From JAAYJK01 sp964501655 (GTDB taxonomy: Bacteria; Bacillota; Syntrophomonadia; Syntrophomonadales; Syntrophomonadaceae), in NCBI GenBank assembly GCA_964501655.1, contig CAZCTN010000002.1:1-64000 (forward strand): 64,000 nt of DNA, read 5' to 3'. Positions 53,549 to 63,310 of this stretch are shown here, piece by piece. A model generated the notes under the pieces. That model made no database searches and was not told where the DNA came from. It saw only the letters and a list, made by a program, of their open reading frames with translations. Numbering within the stretch: position 1 is the stretch's first letter; every line of letters begins with the position of its first letter. The position numbers and the translations under genes were made by a program.

Positions 53549-53802
53549 AATGGCCACTTATAGGGATACGCATTGCATCCTTTTCTGCAAAAGACCAGGC
53601 ATTGGCAGTTTACATTCCACTGTTCTTCTGGCAGGAGATTATAAGCCGCCGCCTGCTTGGTTACTAGGAACCGATCACTTAAAGAAGCGGGGGAAGTGCT
53701 TTCGCCGGGTTATAAACTGAAGATTATTTCCCTTGCGTCTCCAGCGCTGGAAACTTATAATTATTAATGGATTTATCTTTGAAACAGATCTAATTGATTT
53801 AT

Positions 53803-53878
53803 GGGGGCGTGGCTCAGCTGGGAGAGCACCTCGTTCGCAACGAGGGGGTCGGGGGTTCGAGTCCCCCCGTCTCCACCA
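53803..53878 (+). tRNA. tRNA-Ala (anticodon CGC)
   Basis: A full cloverleaf of 76 bases including an encoded CCA: acceptor GGGGGCG / CGTCTCC, D stem GCTC/GAGC, anticodon stem CCTCG/CGAGG with loop TTCGCAA (anticodon CGC), T stem GGGGG/CCCCC with loop TTCGAGT. The third acceptor pair is G3-U70, the alanine identity element. It is the boundary between core genes and the defence cassette. Confidence 0.96.
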
Positions 53879-53887
53879 GGAAATCAG

Positions 53888-53922
53888 CCAGGCATTGATA
53901 CAATGCCTGGTTTATTTTTTTT
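53888..53922 (+). terminator. Intrinsic terminator of the tRNA gene
   Basis: CCAGGCATTG and CAATGCCTGG form a perfect 10-bp stem with a 3-base loop, followed by TTTATTTTTTTT, ten bases after the tRNA. Confidence 0.9.
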
Positions 53923-53956
53923 ATTATTCGTTTGCGGAAACGCTTATAACACAAAG

Positions 53957-54058
53957 AAAAGCAAGACAGGTGGGTGCAGAAACGCCCAGACTGCCTTGCT
54001 TTTTCGTTTTTGGAGATTACCGTCACTTAAGCATCGGTAACAGCTTAATGCACCCACC
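53957..54058. other. Structured non-coding segment with overlapping inverted repeats
   Basis: AAAAGCAAG (53957-53965) pairs with CTTGCTTTT (53995-54003), giving a terminator-like stem with a T-rich 3' side on the plus strand. GGTGGGTGCA in its loop (53969-53978) also pairs perfectly with TGCACCCACC at 54049-54058, enclosing a third TTACCG/CGGTAA stem. The first two foldings exclude each other. It lies between the tRNA terminator and the end of the defence cassette. Confidence 0.45.
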
Positions 54059-54159
54059 CTGAGTCGTAAGCAAGAAAAATTAAAGGGTTAAGAGAAAAAT
54101 TAATCAGTATGATCTGTGTTGCCTTATCAGGGATTATTGAATTATATGAAACTCCCTCA

Positions 54160-54600
54160 CTACTTTTCACTTATGGTCGTTTCAGCACCGCAAACTTTCA
54201 GCACACTAAGTTTTTCATTAAGTGCCGCGCGGTTTTTCTTATTTAACTCGCATTCCCAGATACGGAGAACTGTCCAACCTCTACTCTCAAAATTTTTCGT
54301 TACAATTTTATCCCGTTCAACGTTGTCACTGATTTTCTTCGCCCAGAAATCTTCGTTGTCTTTAGGTTTTGTATTCCGGCAATCGTGGCCGTGCCAGAAA
54401 CACCCGTCTACAAATACGGCAATTCTTTCTTTGAGGAAAACAAAATCAGGGTGCCCTTTGACCGGGTATCCTCGTCGCCAACCGTTCAAGCCTTGCTCAC
54501 GAAAGATAGCGATAAGTGCCAACTCGGTGGATTTATTGCCTTTTCCCTTAATATTCCGCATCACGGCGGAGCGCTTTTCTTTATCATACACGTCCGCCAT
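54160..54600 (-). CDS. vsr: Vsr-like very short patch repair endonuclease
   Basis: A 146-residue Vsr-family nuclease. DKEKRSAVMRNIKGKGNKST is the family N terminus, and AVFVDGCFWHGHDC contains the conserved Cys/His zinc-site residues and catalytic Asp region; TKNFESRGWTVLRIWECEL is the conserved end. Vsr nicks T:G mismatches made by deamination of 5-methylcytosine, matching the C5-methyltransferase four genes upstream; related proteins also serve as DNA-cleaving effectors. ATG 54600 with GAGGTG six bases upstream is preferred to 54609. It is the last gene of the operon, 32 bases after res. Confidence 0.92.
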   Translation of the reverse strand: MADVYDKEKRSAVMRNIKGKGNKSTELALIAIFREQGLNGWRRGYPVKGHPDFVFLKERIAVFVDGCFWHGHDCRNTKPKDNEDFWAKKISDNVERDKIVTKNFESRGWTVLRIWECELNKKNRAALNEKLSVLKVCGAETTISEK

Positions 54601-54632
54601 ATGCCACACCTCGCTTTCGTACCGTGTACTAG

Positions 54633-57290
54633 CTATTCGTCTCCCTGGCCATACGGTGCGGGAGTTTCTGCGACTTTCAGAGTATCGCCGTATGAAGGCA
54701 AGACCTTTTCGAAAGTTTTCGTGAATTCACTCATCCTGTTCTGCTGATTGTAGAATGGGAAGCCCCATACGTAATATTTGTTGTCGTCTGCAAATGTTTT
54801 TTTCGGAATCCCGCGACTCTCAATCTGCAAGAGGAAGTCCTCTTTCCATTTATCTTGTGCTATTAGGTGATTGCCTTTCGGTTCAACGAAAATTTGGTAC
54901 TGCTCAGATGCAGTACTATTTCGACGGCGTAGGAACATCAAATAGTCCGGCTCGAAACGCTCGCCGCCGTCAAAGGAATATAGAACAAGCTGTCTTTCAT
55001 TTCGTACAAGATAGACCGTTTCATATTCCTTTTTCAAGGCCTCCACATAAGAGGCAAAGTACGCCACAAACGCTTTCTCCTCGGTTGTGCCAAAGTTATC
55101 GTTGAATATAAACCAATCGGCAACACCAAGGTTGATTTTCCATTCGGGGCGGATGGACGGGGCATTTTGCGAGATGCCTTCGCCCTCTCCGTGCGGGTCT
55201 GTTATATGCAGTGTCTTGCTGCGGAAGACCTCACTGAATTTCTTATCTCTGAAATCCGTCGTCCCCTCGTAGGTTTCCTTGATGGCTGAAATCTCGCCCC
55301 CAATTTTCGTCAGGACGTACATACAGGCTTCGTAGTAGGTTCCGGGTGCAGGTGTTTCGTCACGACTTTCGATGAGCATTCTCACACCACCGAGATATGC
55401 ATCATCCGTGATAAACTCCCTTAGCGATTTCAGGTTTGGAAAGTAGCTGCGCAGGATGCTAAATTTAAAGACGTCGATACGACGGAGCGCGCTATGAACA
55501 ATCGAGTAGTTGTAAGCTGCTACCTTCCTGATGGTCGTTCTGTGCTGAAACGTCTTAACGGTAGTGTTCGAGTGCACGTTCATCATCATGGTGTCCATCG
55601 CTGTCTTGCCCGTATTTACGGTTATTGTGTATTCCTTATCGCGGACGGATGGCAACAACTCTACAATATCTTTGCGACTTTTAACCTCACGCTTGTTGAG
55701 AAATACGATACCCGTTTTATAAAGTTCGTCCTGCTTGAAGGATTCTTTCAGTACGTAATGAACCTCGGTCTGGCTCTCCGGCATGATGCCAGTGGCAATC
55801 AATGCCTTATTCAACTCGTCGATGTAACGGCTATCGTACTGGCAATGATAGTATAACTCCTCACAGACTCGGAGCGGGTTGTCTACATCTCCGTCATATT
55901 TGCGCTTATATTTTTCATCGTCCTCATCGATGATGAACGGGCAGTACCTAGCGCCTCTCCCAATTAACTGCGCCTCGGCGATGGTACTTGCACCAGGTTT
56001 GCCCTTGGAAGCATCTCGAGTTTCGTAAAGGCGCACGATGTCAAAGAGGTTCAGGACATCCCAACCCTCATCCAGTTTCTTGACCTCGAAAATAGCCCTG
56101 TATGGATTGTCACGACTTTCGAGGGAGTTAAGCAGAATCTGCCGCTCGTTTGCCTCCTTGTCATCGTTGACCGAGATACAGTGGTCGGGATTAAATTCTT
56201 CGCGCAATTCCTGCGCCAACTCCTCAAAGTCGATGCTCTTGGAAGCGTAATAGTCCGCCATACGCTTGACCTCCGCGAGCGGTGAAGCTGAAACAATGCG
56301 CTCCAAGGTCGTGCCAGTGAGCGCACGAATCATCTCGTAAAAAGTTTGTTCAAACCCCTTGCTCTCGGCGATAGTTTTCGCCTTGAAAAGCACTACAGGT
56401 TTAATGTAGAGTCGATGGTCTTGGAACACCTTCAAGCGGTATTGGCTGAACAACAAAGCCGTCAGCATACGATCTGTATAGCCAATATCTGCTCGGATTG
56501 CCCGTACCTGCTTCGAATACTTCTCCTCGCGGAATTTGCGGAGCGGGTAATCAAATATAATCTTGTTCTCGTACTCGCCTAATATGAAAGGGTTCTGCAA
56601 GTCACAGGTGGCCGTGAATTCAAGCAGTAGGTTATTACGGTTTGCTTCGAAAATACGGCGAACCGTCGTTTCCCAACTCTGCCGTAGGGAGTCCTCCGCT
56701 GCATCCACTTTGCCACGTCGCGTATCCACGTTGAGATGGTGCGCTTCGTCAGCAATCAAGACAGTCTTTGAATCGGCGAAGTCATCAAAGGACGGCGAGT
56801 TTTCTTTCGGAAACCACATATACGAGTGAAGCCCCTGCGTGGTCGTAAAGCAGATGTTAATGGCATCCGGACTTGCACCTTGGAAGTTGCTTACCTCGTT
56901 GACTTTGACCGTTTCGCTATCAATGACAATTTGCTCCGCAAACAGATATTTTGCCGAAGCAGCGTTCAAAAAGTTGTCCTTCGTTTTCTTGACGATGTTA
57001 TCAAGGTTTACAAAAAAGAGGAAGTTACGGTATCCCCGTTGAAATAGGTACACAATTAGTCCCGCCATGATGAGCGTCTTGCCGCTGCCAGTCGCCATAT
57101 GAAACAATACCTGTGTCGGATTCGGACATTTGTCGCTCTCATAAAACGTGATAAAATTGCGGAAAGCATCGCTCTGATAAGGGCGCAGCTCGAACGCTGG
57201 ATTAAGGTTTTGCGGGATTATGTCAGGCAATTCCTTAAATGCAATCGGCGAAAAGTCTCGGATGGAGTCCATTTGCTGAAAAAGGAACAT
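54633..57290 (-). CDS. Type III restriction enzyme, Res subunit
   Basis: An 885-residue SF2 helicase-nuclease. Walker A ATGSGKT is at residues 66-72, the DEAH box at 181-184, and motif VI-type AQLIGRGARYCPF follows in the second RecA domain. The C-terminal part carries a PD-(D/E)xK-like endonuclease signature, FEPDYLMFLRRR then FVEPKGNH. This order is that of Res of type III restriction systems, which cut unmodified DNA with Mod. Its ATG shares one base with the stop of mod (TAATG), so translation is coupled. Confidence 0.94.
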   Translation of the reverse strand: MFLFQQMDSIRDFSPIAFKELPDIIPQNLNPAFELRPYQSDAFRNFITFYESDKCPNPTQVLFHMATGSGKTLIMAGLIVYLFQRGYRNFLFFVNLDNIVKKTKDNFLNAASAKYLFAEQIVIDSETVKVNEVSNFQGASPDAINICFTTTQGLHSYMWFPKENSPSFDDFADSKTVLIADEAHHLNVDTRRGKVDAAEDSLRQSWETTVRRIFEANRNNLLLEFTATCDLQNPFILGEYENKIIFDYPLRKFREEKYSKQVRAIRADIGYTDRMLTALLFSQYRLKVFQDHRLYIKPVVLFKAKTIAESKGFEQTFYEMIRALTGTTLERIVSASPLAEVKRMADYYASKSIDFEELAQELREEFNPDHCISVNDDKEANERQILLNSLESRDNPYRAIFEVKKLDEGWDVLNLFDIVRLYETRDASKGKPGASTIAEAQLIGRGARYCPFIIDEDDEKYKRKYDGDVDNPLRVCEELYYHCQYDSRYIDELNKALIATGIMPESQTEVHYVLKESFKQDELYKTGIVFLNKREVKSRKDIVELLPSVRDKEYTITVNTGKTAMDTMMMNVHSNTTVKTFQHRTTIRKVAAYNYSIVHSALRRIDVFKFSILRSYFPNLKSLREFITDDAYLGGVRMLIESRDETPAPGTYYEACMYVLTKIGGEISAIKETYEGTTDFRDKKFSEVFRSKTLHITDPHGEGEGISQNAPSIRPEWKINLGVADWFIFNDNFGTTEEKAFVAYFASYVEALKKEYETVYLVRNERQLVLYSFDGGERFEPDYLMFLRRRNSTASEQYQIFVEPKGNHLIAQDKWKEDFLLQIESRGIPKKTFADDNKYYVWGFPFYNQQNRMSEFTKTFEKVLPSYGDTLKVAETPAPYGQGDE

Positions 57291-59194
57291 TAATTTCCCT
57301 CCAATCCGTAGAAGCTGCGTGTGAAAGCCTTGTCTATGTCGCTTATGGCGTACTCCTCATCGTCCAGCTCTGAAAGATTCACATAAAGCATATTTTTATC
57401 GAGCAGCTCTATAAAAAGCCTCTTCTTGTTGTTAAATGATAGTGCCTTGAAATCTTCTGCATTTTCATCTATTTCTTTAGGATTTATGTAATGGCTTATA
57501 AACCCGCTTGCTTTCATTTCATGCCATATTGGGGCTAACTCACTGTCATCTTTTGCAGCCATTATGCGTTCAACATAGTGCTGATTACATTTTGCCAACT
57601 CACAGTAGGTAAACGAACCCCCACCTTTCCATTCGACGGCTTTAGAAATACCCCCTTGTTCACCTTCGACAACCTTCTTCATTCTGGCAATGATAAAGTC
57701 GTCGATATAGTCCATCTGCTCACACAGTATATACTGACGCTTCATCTTGTGAGCGACAGCGCCCGTTGTTCCACTTCCACCAAAAAAGTCAATTACAATA
57801 TCTCCTTCAAATGTTGCTATTCGTAGTATCTTTTCAATGACCTTTTCCGGTTTAGGTGTCTTGAATAGGTCGCTTGTAGTTACGCCGGGATACAGCTTTT
57901 TCTGTTCGTACTTTGCTTGTCGAGTATGACCTGTTTCTTCAATGTCAGTCCACATACAGTCTTCGCAAATGTCCCAAAGCGAAGATGGAGGCAACCCGCC
58001 CTGTTCATTAAGATAGGTGCGTCTGACTATATTTGTGTTACTGGCATTAAACCGAATTTCTCCAGTTTCCATTCGCCGCTGGAGTTCTTTTTTATCCCAT
58101 CGCCAACCGTTAGCAGGCGGGTTGATGATGTTGCCATTCGGAGCGGTAATCGTATATGTTAGGTTAGGGCGTGGGTTGGGGGAGTTCACAGGATTTCCGT
58201 CAAACCAAGGACCGCGTGGGTCGTTGTCTGGGTTTTTGTAGTGCTTCGCCTGTTCTGATGTTCTGTCTAATTTTAGGCTTTCCCACTTTGGGTTCTTTGA
58301 GTAGACAAGGATATAGTTATGGTCTTGGGAAAATTGTTTTGCATCGTTATTACTGTTGTCACAGTTTTTCCAAATTATTGTCTGTATAAAAGATTCCCGT
58401 TCAAAGATTTCATCGGCCAAAACACGTAAATAAGCCTGTTCGCTATCGTCGCAGAAAATGAATATAGTGCCATTTTGTGAAAGCAGTCTCCGAGACACTT
58501 CAAGCCGTGTTTTCATAAATACAAGCCAAGTAGAGTGGTTAAAGTTATCGTTATATCCAAATTCATCGGTGCCTTTGTTGTATGGCGGGTCAATACAAAT
58601 ACATTTAACCCTGCCCTCGTACCGCTTCAAGAGCGACGAGATAGCAAGGAGATTATTCCCCTTAATGATGAGATTGTCGCCATCGCCGAATGTCACGCCT
58701 TCTTCAATGCCGCTTGCCGTATATCTCCGCGACCTGACCAACACTTTCGGATAGAGCAGTCTATCCACCTCGTCTGGGGCGAGGGTGGCATTATAGAAAA
58801 CCTCATTGCGCTTCTGGTCGTCATTTGTCTGCCCGCCCTCAAGGACGCAATCCTTGTAGGGGAAGGAAAGTATCACGTCGTTGGTTGTCGAAATCAGATC
58901 ACCCCGCGAGTCTATCAAGCCAATGCGGTTCTTATAGCGCGTGTAACTATCGGGCAAAAATTGGCGGTTGTTGACCACCCATCCAAAACCGACTTTATCG
59001 AAAACAAACGTGCCGTTCAGCTCGACAAAAAACCGTTTTTTCGTGTCGTCGTTGCCAAGAAGCAAGCCGATAAGCTCAGCATCCATATTCATAGCGGATT
59101 CATAAACCTTATTACGAAGCAGCGTTCCGTCCTCTGTAAAGAAACGCTCATCTGTTTTAAGGACCTCCACTAGTATTTGAAAAAAGTTAGCCAT
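57290..59194 (-). CDS. Type III DNA adenine methyltransferase, Mod subunit
   Basis: A 634-residue beta-class N6-adenine methyltransferase. The catalytic DPPY is at residues 202-205 (CICIDPPYNKGTD) and the SAM motif FGGSG at 471-475 (VIDFFGGSGTTGAVAH), in the beta-class order with the target recognition region between them. The ~150-residue N-terminal extension is shared with type III Mod proteins. The last 100 residues probably contact Res. The start overlaps the dcm stop by 8 bases. Confidence 0.94.
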   Translation of the reverse strand: MANFFQILVEVLKTDERFFTEDGTLLRNKVYESAMNMDAELIGLLLGNDDTKKRFFVELNGTFVFDKVGFGWVVNNRQFLPDSYTRYKNRIGLIDSRGDLISTTNDVILSFPYKDCVLEGGQTNDDQKRNEVFYNATLAPDEVDRLLYPKVLVRSRRYTASGIEEGVTFGDGDNLIIKGNNLLAISSLLKRYEGRVKCICIDPPYNKGTDEFGYNDNFNHSTWLVFMKTRLEVSRRLLSQNGTIFIFCDDSEQAYLRVLADEIFERESFIQTIIWKNCDNSNNDAKQFSQDHNYILVYSKNPKWESLKLDRTSEQAKHYKNPDNDPRGPWFDGNPVNSPNPRPNLTYTITAPNGNIINPPANGWRWDKKELQRRMETGEIRFNASNTNIVRRTYLNEQGGLPPSSLWDICEDCMWTDIEETGHTRQAKYEQKKLYPGVTTSDLFKTPKPEKVIEKILRIATFEGDIVIDFFGGSGTTGAVAHKMKRQYILCEQMDYIDDFIIARMKKVVEGEQGGISKAVEWKGGGSFTYCELAKCNQHYVERIMAAKDDSELAPIWHEMKASGFISHYINPKEIDENAEDFKALSFNNKKRLFIELLDKNMLYVNLSELDDEEYAISDIDKAFTRSFYGLEGN

Positions 59195-60356
59195 GTTTTT
59201 CCTTGCTCCTTTTCGCCTTAATGATATACATTGCCTGTTTCAGCACATTCCCGCTCGCCCTAACGAGATCAATCGGCACGGCGTTTCCAATTTGCAAAGC
59301 CGCCGCTGTCAGCGAGTCACTGAATATAAAATCGTCCGGGAATGTCTGTAACCGCGCCGCTTCCCGAACTGAGATAGCCCTATCTTGTTCGTAATGCCCG
59401 TACCGCCCTTTGGAATAACAAAGACAGCCGCCCGTCATCGTTGGGGAGGGTTTGCCCGCATCCATAATACCGTAAACATCTTTATGTCCTGAGAACACGT
59501 TGCCCTCAGCATCCGTTTTTTTGTGGCACTCCAAAATCAAATCGTCCGGCAAGCCGACGCGAGAACCCCCGTTAGCACGGATCGCCCGAATACGTCTAAT
59601 GTTAATGTCATCCAGATTCGCACACTTATGATTGTGTATTCGCCCTTCGGGGTCTTCGTATGTTTCACCTGCTCCGATTGCCGGTAAGTCGCCAATGGAC
59701 TCCCGCACGGTTTTCCACGGGAGCAAGCCGTCGCCTTCTTTGCCGGAATGGGTCGGTTTCGGAAGACTGAAATCAAAGCCGCTTTCTTTCAATTCCTTGT
59801 CGATGTCGTTCCGCACGGCGTGAAGCACAAACCGTTTACGTATTTGCGGTACACCATAATCGGCGGAGTTAAGGATGCCATCTATCACGACATATTTCTT
59901 TTTCAGGCGGGAGAGAAATTCGTCGAGGATTTCCTTGTTACTGTCCGTCTTAATGCCAGGTACGTTTTCCATCAGGATAAACGGTGGCTCTAACTCTTCG
60001 ATAATTCGTAAAAACTCGAACAGCAGCTTCTTGCGCTCCTCAAGGGGCTTTTTTGCATTGTTCGGGTTTTGCCGCGAGAAATTCTGGCACGGCGGACAAC
60101 CTGCGAAAAGGTAAATGTCATCTTTCTTTATTCCGGCGGCTTCGAGAATAGCGGTACCTCTAATTTTGCAGATGTCACCGTTTTCTGTTCCTCTCAGCAC
60201 GTTAACATGCGCAAGCGGAAGATAGCTAAGGTAGGTATCTACGGCATTATCTTCAATTTCTACGGCGGCTTTCACCTTGAATCCTGCGGAGGTCAGACCG
60301 CAGGACACACCGCCGCAACCCGAAAATATATCTATTGCTTCAAACTTAAACCTCAT
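59187..60356 (-). CDS. dcm: DNA (cytosine-5) methyltransferase
   Basis: A 389-residue C5-cytosine methyltransferase. Motif I DIFSGCGGVSCG (residues 9-20), motif IV GCPPCQNFSRQN with nucleophile Cys90, motif VI ENVPG (130-134), and C-terminal motif ARLQTFPDDF and GNAVPIDLVRASG (IX-X) are all intact. The target sequence cannot be read off. Overlaps uvrD by 4 bases (ATGA) and mod by 8. A C5 enzyme inside a type III operon is not usual. Confidence 0.95.
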   Translation of the reverse strand: MRFKFEAIDIFSGCGGVSCGLTSAGFKVKAAVEIEDNAVDTYLSYLPLAHVNVLRGTENGDICKIRGTAILEAAGIKKDDIYLFAGCPPCQNFSRQNPNNAKKPLEERKKLLFEFLRIIEELEPPFILMENVPGIKTDSNKEILDEFLSRLKKKYVVIDGILNSADYGVPQIRKRFVLHAVRNDIDKELKESGFDFSLPKPTHSGKEGDGLLPWKTVRESIGDLPAIGAGETYEDPEGRIHNHKCANLDDINIRRIRAIRANGGSRVGLPDDLILECHKKTDAEGNVFSGHKDVYGIMDAGKPSPTMTGGCLCYSKGRYGHYEQDRAISVREAARLQTFPDDFIFSDSLTAAALQIGNAVPIDLVRASGNVLKQAMYIIKAKRSKEKHG

Positions 60357-63259
60357 ACACCACCGCCCCCGTCGTTGTTTTCAAAAGCGGCTATTGTTTT
60401 TAACCCTGCAGGGGTGTTGATTTGCGGGGGGTGTGCTTCGTTTTTGAACGCCTGCCTTTTTTGCGCGCACATTGCCTTAAAATCGCAACTCCCGCAGTTT
60501 TGCGGGCAGGCTCGCATTGGGAAATCTCCGTCGAGAATTCCTCTGACAGCCCATTCGATTACGCCGATGGCGCTATCCACCGACTCATTATCCACGGGGA
60601 CGGATGTCCTTCGGTTGTCTTTAAGAGTGTGGATAAACCCTGTTTCCACGTTCTCGCCGATGACTTCTTTCGCTGCTTGGGAGTACAATTGCACCTGAAT
60701 GGACATATCGCGCCAGTCATAGGCGGCGACATCCTCCGGCGTTTCCATTGACTTAAAGTCGATAACGTCAGCCGTGACAATTCCACGCTGCGGGTCTTCC
60801 ATCAATAAGAGGTCTATCGCACCCGTTATAAGAGCGTCTTTAACCGAAATTTCAAATCGTGCCTCGTCCTGCCGCAGGCGACCGAAGTCGGCGGAGTACC
60901 TTTGCGAGTATTCCGTCAAGATTCTCTGTACAAGAGTTTTTGCCCGCTCATACGATCCGGGACGGTTTATAGGGTCATTACTTGGGAAAACGTGCTTCAG
61001 CATAAAGGTGGACTCGACAATCTCCGCCACTTCCTCCGCAGAAGGTGCTCTGTCCTTGAACCGCTGATGCAGGCGTTCCAAAATAGTATGGCTCGTTTTG
61101 CCGAAACCGAAAAGTTCAGGAACAGCGGCATTGTAGCCCATTATCGTGGCGAGTTTGTATGAGTAGGGGCAGGTTAAATAACTCTTTACCGAGGAGTAAT
61201 CCGTCGGGAATTCACTCTCGTCAAAGCGCGGTTGCGGCTCGATTTCCTCGGCAAGCGCATCAAGTGTCTTATCATCCTCGCGTAATCTGGGGTGCGTAAA
61301 GTCCGCGATAAACGCCGAGCGCTTACATGCTCGTTTCAAATCAGGGTGGTGAGTACTGCCCGAAAGGTAGAGACACCTCTCGGCCCGAGTGATCGCCGTG
61401 TAAAATAAGCGCGCCTCGTCCTCAAGCCTCGTACCATAGGCCCCGCGGTCAATGGCCTCAAGCATAAGGTCATGCGGAAGTTTACCATTGTAGGTAGCAT
61501 TCCTGTGCGGAAAACGACTCGCTATTAAATCGACGACAAAGACCACAGGATATTCAAGCCCTTTAACTTTATGTATCGTGGAAATGTCCACCGCATTTTC
61601 TTTCACGAGGTAATCAATCGACTCCAACTCATAGCTGTTCATAGCGATATTGGAGATGAAGTTTAGCATTTCCGCATACCTATATGAGGAATCGATACTG
61701 GTATAGGTTTTCTCGACGTCAAGGATGATTTTGCTAAAAAGGCCAAGGTCGCGCAATGCGGTTTCGTCCTCAAAATCACGCACGTTAAAAACGTCGACAA
61801 GATCGTGCAGAAACTCCTGTGGGTACACCTTGCGGCGAGCAGAGGATGTCGAGGCATGGATGTTTTGATGCCACTTGTTTAGCACCGCGATAAACTTGCT
61901 CTCATTGGCGTGTGGAAATATCGGCAGTATGGTTTTGTCAAAAAAGTCCAACGCCGTCTCTCTCGGTATGCCCGCCTCACGAAGTAATTCCATTGATTGT
62001 TGAACACAAATTGCATATGGCCGGTCAAAGATGCCCCCTTCGCCAGTCGTTTTAAACGGGATACCATGCCGTATTAATGCCTCGGCAAATTGCTTGTCCC
62101 TATTATCTCCATTGCTGTTATGTATCGACCTCAGTAAAATAGCGAAGTCGCCGTATGTAAGACCGCGGCACTTTTCCGAACCGTCCGGGTTGAAGCCTTC
62201 CACATATTTTGTTCCAATGAGACTCTCAATACGTTGTGCTACCCACTCAGCTTCCTCTTCGCGGTCGTTGAACCAAAGTTTACGCAAATCCTGGATATTG
62301 CCGTCGGAATGCGATTTGATTTCCTTGCCCAGACGTACAAGGCTTATAGTGCGCTGAACAAAGTTATTCGCACCATCGACGATAGCGGCTGTGCTTCTGA
62401 AATTTACTAAAAGGCGATGGATGGCGACATCTGAATAGCGTTTATTGAATGTCAGGATGTTCTGTACGTTTGCGCCTCGCCAACCATAAATGGACTGGTC
62501 ATCGTCGCCCACCACGAGAAGCATATCGAGGTGGCTCGCCAACGTCTTAATAAAGTCCTCTTGAATAGGATTGATATCCTGGTACTCATCGACAAGGAGG
62601 TATTTGAATTTTGCGATATAGGAATTCGCCTTGTCAGTTATCTTTTTTAACTCATGTACACCGAGTCGAATGGCAAATGAAAAATCCATATAGCCGTCGC
62701 GGTCAAGGACTTCTCCAAGCTTTGTCAGACGCTTAAACAGCGTGGCATCGTACTGCTCGATATCTGCCAAGTCAATGTTCTCGTTGTTCATCGTCTGCCA
62801 CGCGTCGGCAATCGGAAGAATATTCTCTTTGAAGTAGCGTCCTTCGCCATGTTTCAGCCCTATTTGATGGAATCTCGACATTAAGAAGAGAATGAGCCCG
62901 TTTCTATCTAGGATGTCATACTGCCGATATTTGGCGTTGATATCTCCGAGTAGCTTTTGGCAAAAAGAATCCAATGTGCCAATAAACATCGCACCTATAA
63001 AGTTTTCGGACAACCCAAAATTTCGCAGAGCCTCGGCGACTCTGCGTTTAATGGACTCAGCAGCCTTCTCAGTGAAGGTGAAGGCAACGATGGATTCAGG
63101 TGTCTCTCCTTTGGACACCAAGTAGGCAATTTTATAAGCTAGCGTACGAGACTTCCCAGAACCGGCGCATGCCAAACATAGAATGTTCTGAGACTCGTCC
63201 ACTACAGCATCATATTGATCGTCTGTTAGATTTGAACGTAGAATTTCCTCAATGGTCAT
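60353..63259 (-). CDS. UvrD/PcrA-type helicase fused to Fe-S RecB-like nuclease
   Basis: A 968-residue protein. The SF1A helicase part has Walker A ACAGSGKS (30-37), motif Ia AFTFTEKAAESIKRRV, DEYQD at 224-228, GDDDQSIYGWRGA, and STIHKVKGLEYPVVF (motif V). From about residue 690 a Cas4/AddB-like nuclease domain follows: SYLTCPYSYKLA gives the first Fe-S Cys, TADVIDFKSM holds the D-x-K of the PD-(D/E)xK site, and Cys922, Cys925 and Cys931 in CGSCDFKAMC complete a [4Fe-4S] site. It would unwind and degrade DNA ends. AAGGAG lies six bases before the ATG. It heads the coupled part of the operon. Confidence 0.93.
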   Translation of the reverse strand: MTIEEILRSNLTDDQYDAVVDESQNILCLACAGSGKSRTLAYKIAYLVSKGETPESIVAFTFTEKAAESIKRRVAEALRNFGLSENFIGAMFIGTLDSFCQKLLGDINAKYRQYDILDRNGLILFLMSRFHQIGLKHGEGRYFKENILPIADAWQTMNNENIDLADIEQYDATLFKRLTKLGEVLDRDGYMDFSFAIRLGVHELKKITDKANSYIAKFKYLLVDEYQDINPIQEDFIKTLASHLDMLLVVGDDDQSIYGWRGANVQNILTFNKRYSDVAIHRLLVNFRSTAAIVDGANNFVQRTISLVRLGKEIKSHSDGNIQDLRKLWFNDREEEAEWVAQRIESLIGTKYVEGFNPDGSEKCRGLTYGDFAILLRSIHNSNGDNRDKQFAEALIRHGIPFKTTGEGGIFDRPYAICVQQSMELLREAGIPRETALDFFDKTILPIFPHANESKFIAVLNKWHQNIHASTSSARRKVYPQEFLHDLVDVFNVRDFEDETALRDLGLFSKIILDVEKTYTSIDSSYRYAEMLNFISNIAMNSYELESIDYLVKENAVDISTIHKVKGLEYPVVFVVDLIASRFPHRNATYNGKLPHDLMLEAIDRGAYGTRLEDEARLFYTAITRAERCLYLSGSTHHPDLKRACKRSAFIADFTHPRLREDDKTLDALAEEIEPQPRFDESEFPTDYSSVKSYLTCPYSYKLATIMGYNAAVPELFGFGKTSHTILERLHQRFKDRAPSAEEVAEIVESTFMLKHVFPSNDPINRPGSYERAKTLVQRILTEYSQRYSADFGRLRQDEARFEISVKDALITGAIDLLLMEDPQRGIVTADVIDFKSMETPEDVAAYDWRDMSIQVQLYSQAAKEVIGENVETGFIHTLKDNRRTSVPVDNESVDSAIGVIEWAVRGILDGDFPMRACPQNCGSCDFKAMCAQKRQAFKNEAHPPQINTPAGLKTIAAFENNDGGGGV

Positions 63260-63310
63260 ATGTGCTCCTTTCTCGACGTATAAAGCATAAATTATCTCCC
63301 GAAACGATTT

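Noticed and set aside
60069..60698. 209-codon plus-strand frame across dcm and uvrD
   Set aside because: Antisense to two well-supported enzymes with intact catalytic motifs.
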